Assembly (NCBI GenBank): GCA_031291095.1
Contig: JARLJR010000079.1
Span: 1 to 45,626, forward strand
Reading direction: 5' to 3'
From: Legionella sp.
Lineage (GTDB): Bacteria > Pseudomonadota > Gammaproteobacteria > Legionellales > Legionellaceae
DNA: 45,626 bases
Shown: piece after piece, positions 44,901 through 45,626 of the stretch
How positions within the stretch are numbered: position 1 is the first letter of the stretch
Layout: each line of letters starts with the position of its first letter
Program-made: the position numbers and the translations under genes
Notes under the pieces: model-generated
Databases searched by the model: none
Told to the model about the DNA's origin: nothing
What the model saw: only the letters and a program-made list of their open reading frames with translations

Positions 44901-45626
44901 GGTAGTTAATAACGGGGTTGGTAGTGCGACTTTGGTCGGTGGATTTACTTATACTGCTAATGCACCTACCTTAAGTAGCATTAGCCCGATAACTGGTTCG
45001 ATCACGGGTGGCACTCTAGTGACATTGACGGGAACCGATTTTACACCAGGCACAACAGTAACGTTTGGTGGCGTGGCGGCAACTAATGTAAACGTGAGTA
45101 GTGCCAATACCTTAACGGCGGTAACTCCTGCTTATGTCAGTGGCGCATTGACCGTTGATGTGATGGTGAATAATGGCGTTTCAAATGCCACTTTATCGCA
45201 TGCCTTTACTTACCAGGCGATTGCCCCAGCACTGACTAGTATTACGCCCAATAGCGACTCGGTCGCAGGTGGCGCAACGATTACGGTGAGCGGTAGTGGT
45301 TTTGTTCCTACAACTACCTTAACCATTGGCGGTATCGCGGCAGCCAATATTCATGTTAGCAATGTAACTACCTTAACAGCGACTGTTCCAGCTTATGTCA
45401 GTGGTTCCTTAATAAAAGATGTCGTAGTTAATAATGGCGCGGGCATTGCCATGCTTACCTCTGGATTTACTTACATTGAGAGCGCACCTGGCTTAAGCGG
45501 ACTTACACCCGGTACTGGTTCAATATTAGGTGGAACTACGGTAACGCTAACGGGAAGTGGCTTCGCTCCTGGAACTACGGTAACTTTTGGTGGTGTATCG
45601 GCCACAGCAGTTACGGTTGTGAATTC
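41953..45626 (+). CDS. Large surface protein: N-terminal beta barrel plus IPT/TIG repeats, 3' partial
   Basis: The frame from ATG 41953 stays open to the right edge, at least 1224 residues. A signal peptide (KTLQRTVAFVLMFSNVVAGA) and a polar stretch lead to residues ~65-345, which look like an outer-membrane beta barrel: alternating hydrophobic strands such as LGVNYSDLTGTYVTAQYVKRL, IWAFGLLGEYGND and LKFTGGFEYRAIYNSF, plus one loop with two cysteines (NCLGNPTGLAC). A helical linker (~350-385) follows, then immunoglobulin-like IPT/TIG domains starting near residue 386. Nine complete units and a tenth partial unit are visible, each with a P-x-SGS-x-AGGT-x-TLTGTGF-like start. A barrel followed by Ig-like repeats suggests an inverse-autotransporter-like adhesin. 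No LysM domain is seen. Confidence 0.82.
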   Translation, partial: MFKTLQRTVAFVLMFSNVVAGAGTQGSASMGRTPMMHAGNTTTNSSSFRPNAVPQMETPANLALSSEQFGLTGPLNLGVNYSDLTGTYVTAQYVKRLSDIWAFGLLGEYGNDQYRYNGTLGLQVSPTSLIKVSAERLNQRLPFMFDSGSIYRRISQDAVGGRYQKVFNENFLVKALDFGGYYAAAHNMELSPVIYMSNGMNCLGNPTGLACINERNIAGGISSGADVGFTLLLSPKTLLQARLNYDQVHYSTIFSSNSHYNRQGFGTTVNLEQLLTSRLKFTGGFEYRAIYNSFNVALSWLSPFFSSAQTEISLFAQRIVSKNPTPDNNIVGLKIAFLGDIDRTREKDYQINPTAFLSDLTNWVREPAVKMNQVLAIAEQIVRLLAPSVQSLNPNSGPLSGGNVITINGTNFNGDPPTVLIDGQFAVVKYISPAQLSVTIPAALPRVVSLAQSTHQSVPVNVILKNEDGQQTTVTNGYIYTTAVFGAPVITAVTPSSGNTGGHTIISIVGQNFTNGATVTIGGINAEIISVSSTLIEAVTPAHAAGVVAIVVTTAAGSTTFSSGFTYTSTAPDITSITPNIGSVAGNTTTTITGTNLNAITSVSFGGVPASSFVVNSSTSITAVTPAYSGGALAVNVLVSDGTSNATLVNGFTYQLGTPSISTISPNQGSTSGGTTITVTGSGFATGTTITIGGIPATNITVINPTTLMATIPAYVSGPLVKDVQVNNGEGIFTLAGGFTYIASTPELSSLTPTNGSTAGGTTITLSGSGFVAGTTVTLGGTSATDVHIIDATTLTAVTPAHASGIVDVVVNNGVGSATLSAAYTYLANAPTLTAINPTTGSVAGGVSVTLTGTGLTGMTGVSFAGVLATSVVVVNDTTMTAVVPAYVSGPLVIDVIVSNNSSNATLVSGFTYQAGPPTLGSISPNTSSVAGGVTATIHGTNFVPGTTVTIGGVASTNINVINATTATLTIPAYVSGPLIKNVVVNNGVGSATLVGGFTYTANAPTLSSISPITGSITGGTLVTLTGTDFTPGTTVTFGGVAATNVNVSSANTLTAVTPAYVSGALTVDVMVNNGVSNATLSHAFTYQAIAPALTSITPNSDSVAGGATITVSGSGFVPTTTLTIGGIAAANIHVSNVTTLTATVPAYVSGSLIKDVVVNNGAGIAMLTSGFTYIESAPGLSGLTPGTGSILGGTTVTLTGSGFAPGTTVTFGGVSATAVTVVN
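43108..45626 (+). repeat. Tandem IPT/TIG coding repeats, 261-bp period
   Basis: Units begin near 43108, 43411, 43663, 43924, 44185, 44440, 44701, 44962, 45223 and 45484. The first spacing is 303 bp; later spacings are 252, 261, 261, 255, 261, 261, 261 and 261 bp (87 codons). Phrases such as CCTGCTTATGTCAGTGG recur almost unchanged between units, so the later units diverged recently or are being homogenised. Confidence 0.9.

Overview
The window looks like a chromosome segment of a low-GC gammaproteobacterium, most likely a Legionella or close relative. The evidence is the AT-rich coding style, a polyhydroxybutyrate (PHB) locus with two acetoacetyl-CoA reductases, PhaR and small phasins, scattered intergenic palindromes of the type common in Legionella and Coxiella, and the absence of ispE between lolB and prs (Legionellaceae make isoprenoids by the mevalonate route). 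The species cannot be fixed from sequence alone.

Layout. Positions 1-2843: 3' end of a nonribosomal peptide synthetase gene (C-domain tail, A, PCP, TE), followed by about 970 bp of decayed, essentially geneless DNA. 3817-16000: housekeeping and conserved genes: an MFS transporter, a YdgA/DUF945 protein, fis, an unknown 192-residue protein, prs, tRNA-Gln(UUG), lolB, coaD, ggt, plsC, mutM, a small membrane protein and an acyl desaturase. 16236-19300: PHB granule locus with two tandem phaB-like reductases, phaR and two tandem phasin genes; each phasin promoter is bracketed by TGC-N3-GCA sites of the PhaR type.

19360-37238, all on the minus strand, is a polysaccharide locus of about 18 kb. Its core is a complete pel operon, pelA, pelB (split in two), pelC, pelD, pelE, pelF, pelG, with genes overlapping or nearly touching. 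Downstream lie a UDP-HexNAc 4-epimerase-like gene and a WbpA-type nucleotide-sugar dehydrogenase. Upstream lies a two-gene unit: another sugar-nucleotide epimerase/dehydratase and a metallo-beta-lactamase-fold protein with a C-terminal Rieske domain. PelD keeps the RxxD c-di-GMP-binding motif, so secretion is probably c-di-GMP controlled. The pelA leader holds three tandem 85-bp palindromes, and a candidate pelA promoter contains a perfect CTGC-N3-GCAG site resembling those at the phasin promoters, which suggests a link between carbon storage and exopolysaccharide.

37565-41625: lptF-lptG (LPS export permeases), an HI0933-family flavoprotein and an XRE/S24-type repressor. From 41953 to the right edge, and still open there, is a large surface protein with a signal peptide, an N-terminal beta-barrel-like region and at least nine IPT/TIG immunoglobulin-like repeats, an architecture that suggests inverse autotransport.

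The most interesting points are the split PelB, the reversed-order CMAH-like Rieske/MBL protein next to pel, the PhaR-like site at the pel promoter, and the barrel plus TIG adhesin.
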